From contig JAIHTM010000179.1 of assembly GCA_022713905.1 (NCBI GenBank), positions 1-5,716 on the forward strand: a DNA stretch of 5,716 bases, written 5' to 3'. A model generated the notes under the pieces. The model saw only the letters and a list, made by a program, of their open reading frames with translations. It made no database searches and was not told the origin of the DNA. Positions 5,440 to 5,716 of this stretch are shown here, one piece after another (the first letter of the stretch is position 1; each line of letters starts with the position of its first letter). This DNA is from Collinsella sp. (lineage in GTDB: Bacteria > Actinomycetota > Coriobacteriia > Coriobacteriales > Coriobacteriaceae). The position numbers were made by a program, and so were the translations under genes.

Positions 5440-5716
5440 CTAGTCAACCGTTACCAGGCTAAAGAGCTCAACGTCCTCGTTAGAAGGCGTGAGCTTCTTG
5501 CGCGGGTTGAGAAACGCAAGCTCAAGGATACAACCGTAGCCCACAAGCTTTGCGCCCATATCTCGCACAAGTTTACCTGTTGCCTCGACGGTTCCACCCG
5601 TCGCGACCAAGTCGTCCAGAATCAACACGGTATCTTTAGAGCTGATGGCATCGGCGTGGATCTCGATAGAATCCGTTCCATACTCGAGCTCGTAGCTCTC
5701 GCTTACCGTCTTGCGC
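5440..5716 (-). CDS. apt: Adenine phosphoribosyltransferase, C-terminal part (N-terminus outside window)
   Basis: The last 91 residues of a cytoplasmic purine-salvage enzyme that makes AMP from adenine and PRPP. The frame is open from the right window edge to a TAG at 5440. Seen directly: RKTVSESYELEYGTDSIEIH, the family's conserved segment before the active site; then the PRPP-binding motif VLILDDLVATGGT (30-42 of the visible part); then the usual C-terminal region ending FSLVTVD. About half of a normal protein of about 170-180 residues is visible; nothing suggests truncation other than the window edge. It is on the same strand as the NlpC/P60 gene 32 bases downstream, and the two are probably one transcript whose promoter lies outside the window. 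Xanthine or other type I phosphoribosyltransferases share the PRPP motif, but the YELEYGTD segment is characteristic of Apt. Confidence 0.93.
   Translation of the reverse strand, partial: RKTVSESYELEYGTDSIEIHADAISSKDTVLILDDLVATGGTVEATGKLVRDMGAKLVGYGCILELAFLNPRKKLTPSNEDVELFSLVTVD

Noticed and set aside
4367..5443. Long plus-strand open frame (358 codons) opposite the NlpC/P60 gene
   Set aside because: It is antisense to a gene with a signal peptide and intact catalytic motifs. Its translation is Gly/Leu/Arg-rich low complexity without a family, a result of the codon use of the real gene.
1..5716. Mobile element, CRISPR, tRNA/rRNA, defence or biosynthetic system
   Set aside because: No transposase or integrase motifs, regular direct repeats, tRNA-like cloverleaf or system-specific genes were seen; nearly the whole window is covered by recognisable household genes.

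Overview
This window looks like an ordinary chromosomal housekeeping stretch of a Gram-positive bacterium. A secreted coiled-coil NlpC/P60 peptidoglycan hydrolase, a processive glycolipid-type glycosyltransferase, a DegV protein and a DUF1836 protein occur together, with moderate G+C and AGGAGG-type ribosome binding sites. The flavour suggests an anaerobic actinobacterium of the Coriobacteriia (Collinsella/Olsenella-like), but that assignment is recalled family resemblance, not a database result.

Layout, left to right. (1) A minus-strand MGDG-synthase/UgtP-type glycosyltransferase (45-1346). (2) A 117-base divergent intergenic region with a promoter facing left and a 13-base palindrome over its -10 box. 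(3) Plus-strand trxB, thioredoxin reductase (1464-2402), closed by an 18-bp hairpin with a short T run (2445-2486). (4) Plus-strand DUF1836 protein (2557-3168) with its own likely promoter. (5) A strong G+C-rich hairpin (3182-3220) between convergent genes. (6) Minus-strand DegV-family protein (3241-4107), preceded by a consensus TATAAT box and a perfect 13-bp inverted repeat (4164-4196). (7) An intrinsic terminator (4223-4262) ending a minus-strand operon of apt (adenine phosphoribosyltransferase, its N-terminal part beyond the right edge, 5440-5716) and a secreted NlpC/P60 hydrolase (4286-5407), separated by 32 bases.

The genes do not form one pathway. Cell-envelope themes recur (glycolipid glycosyltransferase, fatty-acid-binding DegV, wall hydrolase), next to redox (TrxB) and purine salvage (Apt). 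No mobile element, CRISPR array, RNA gene, defence or secondary-metabolite system was recognised. No intergenic stretch exceeds about 180 bases. The points most worth a second look are the operator-like inverted repeats, especially the one upstream of degV, and the unknown role of the DUF1836 protein.
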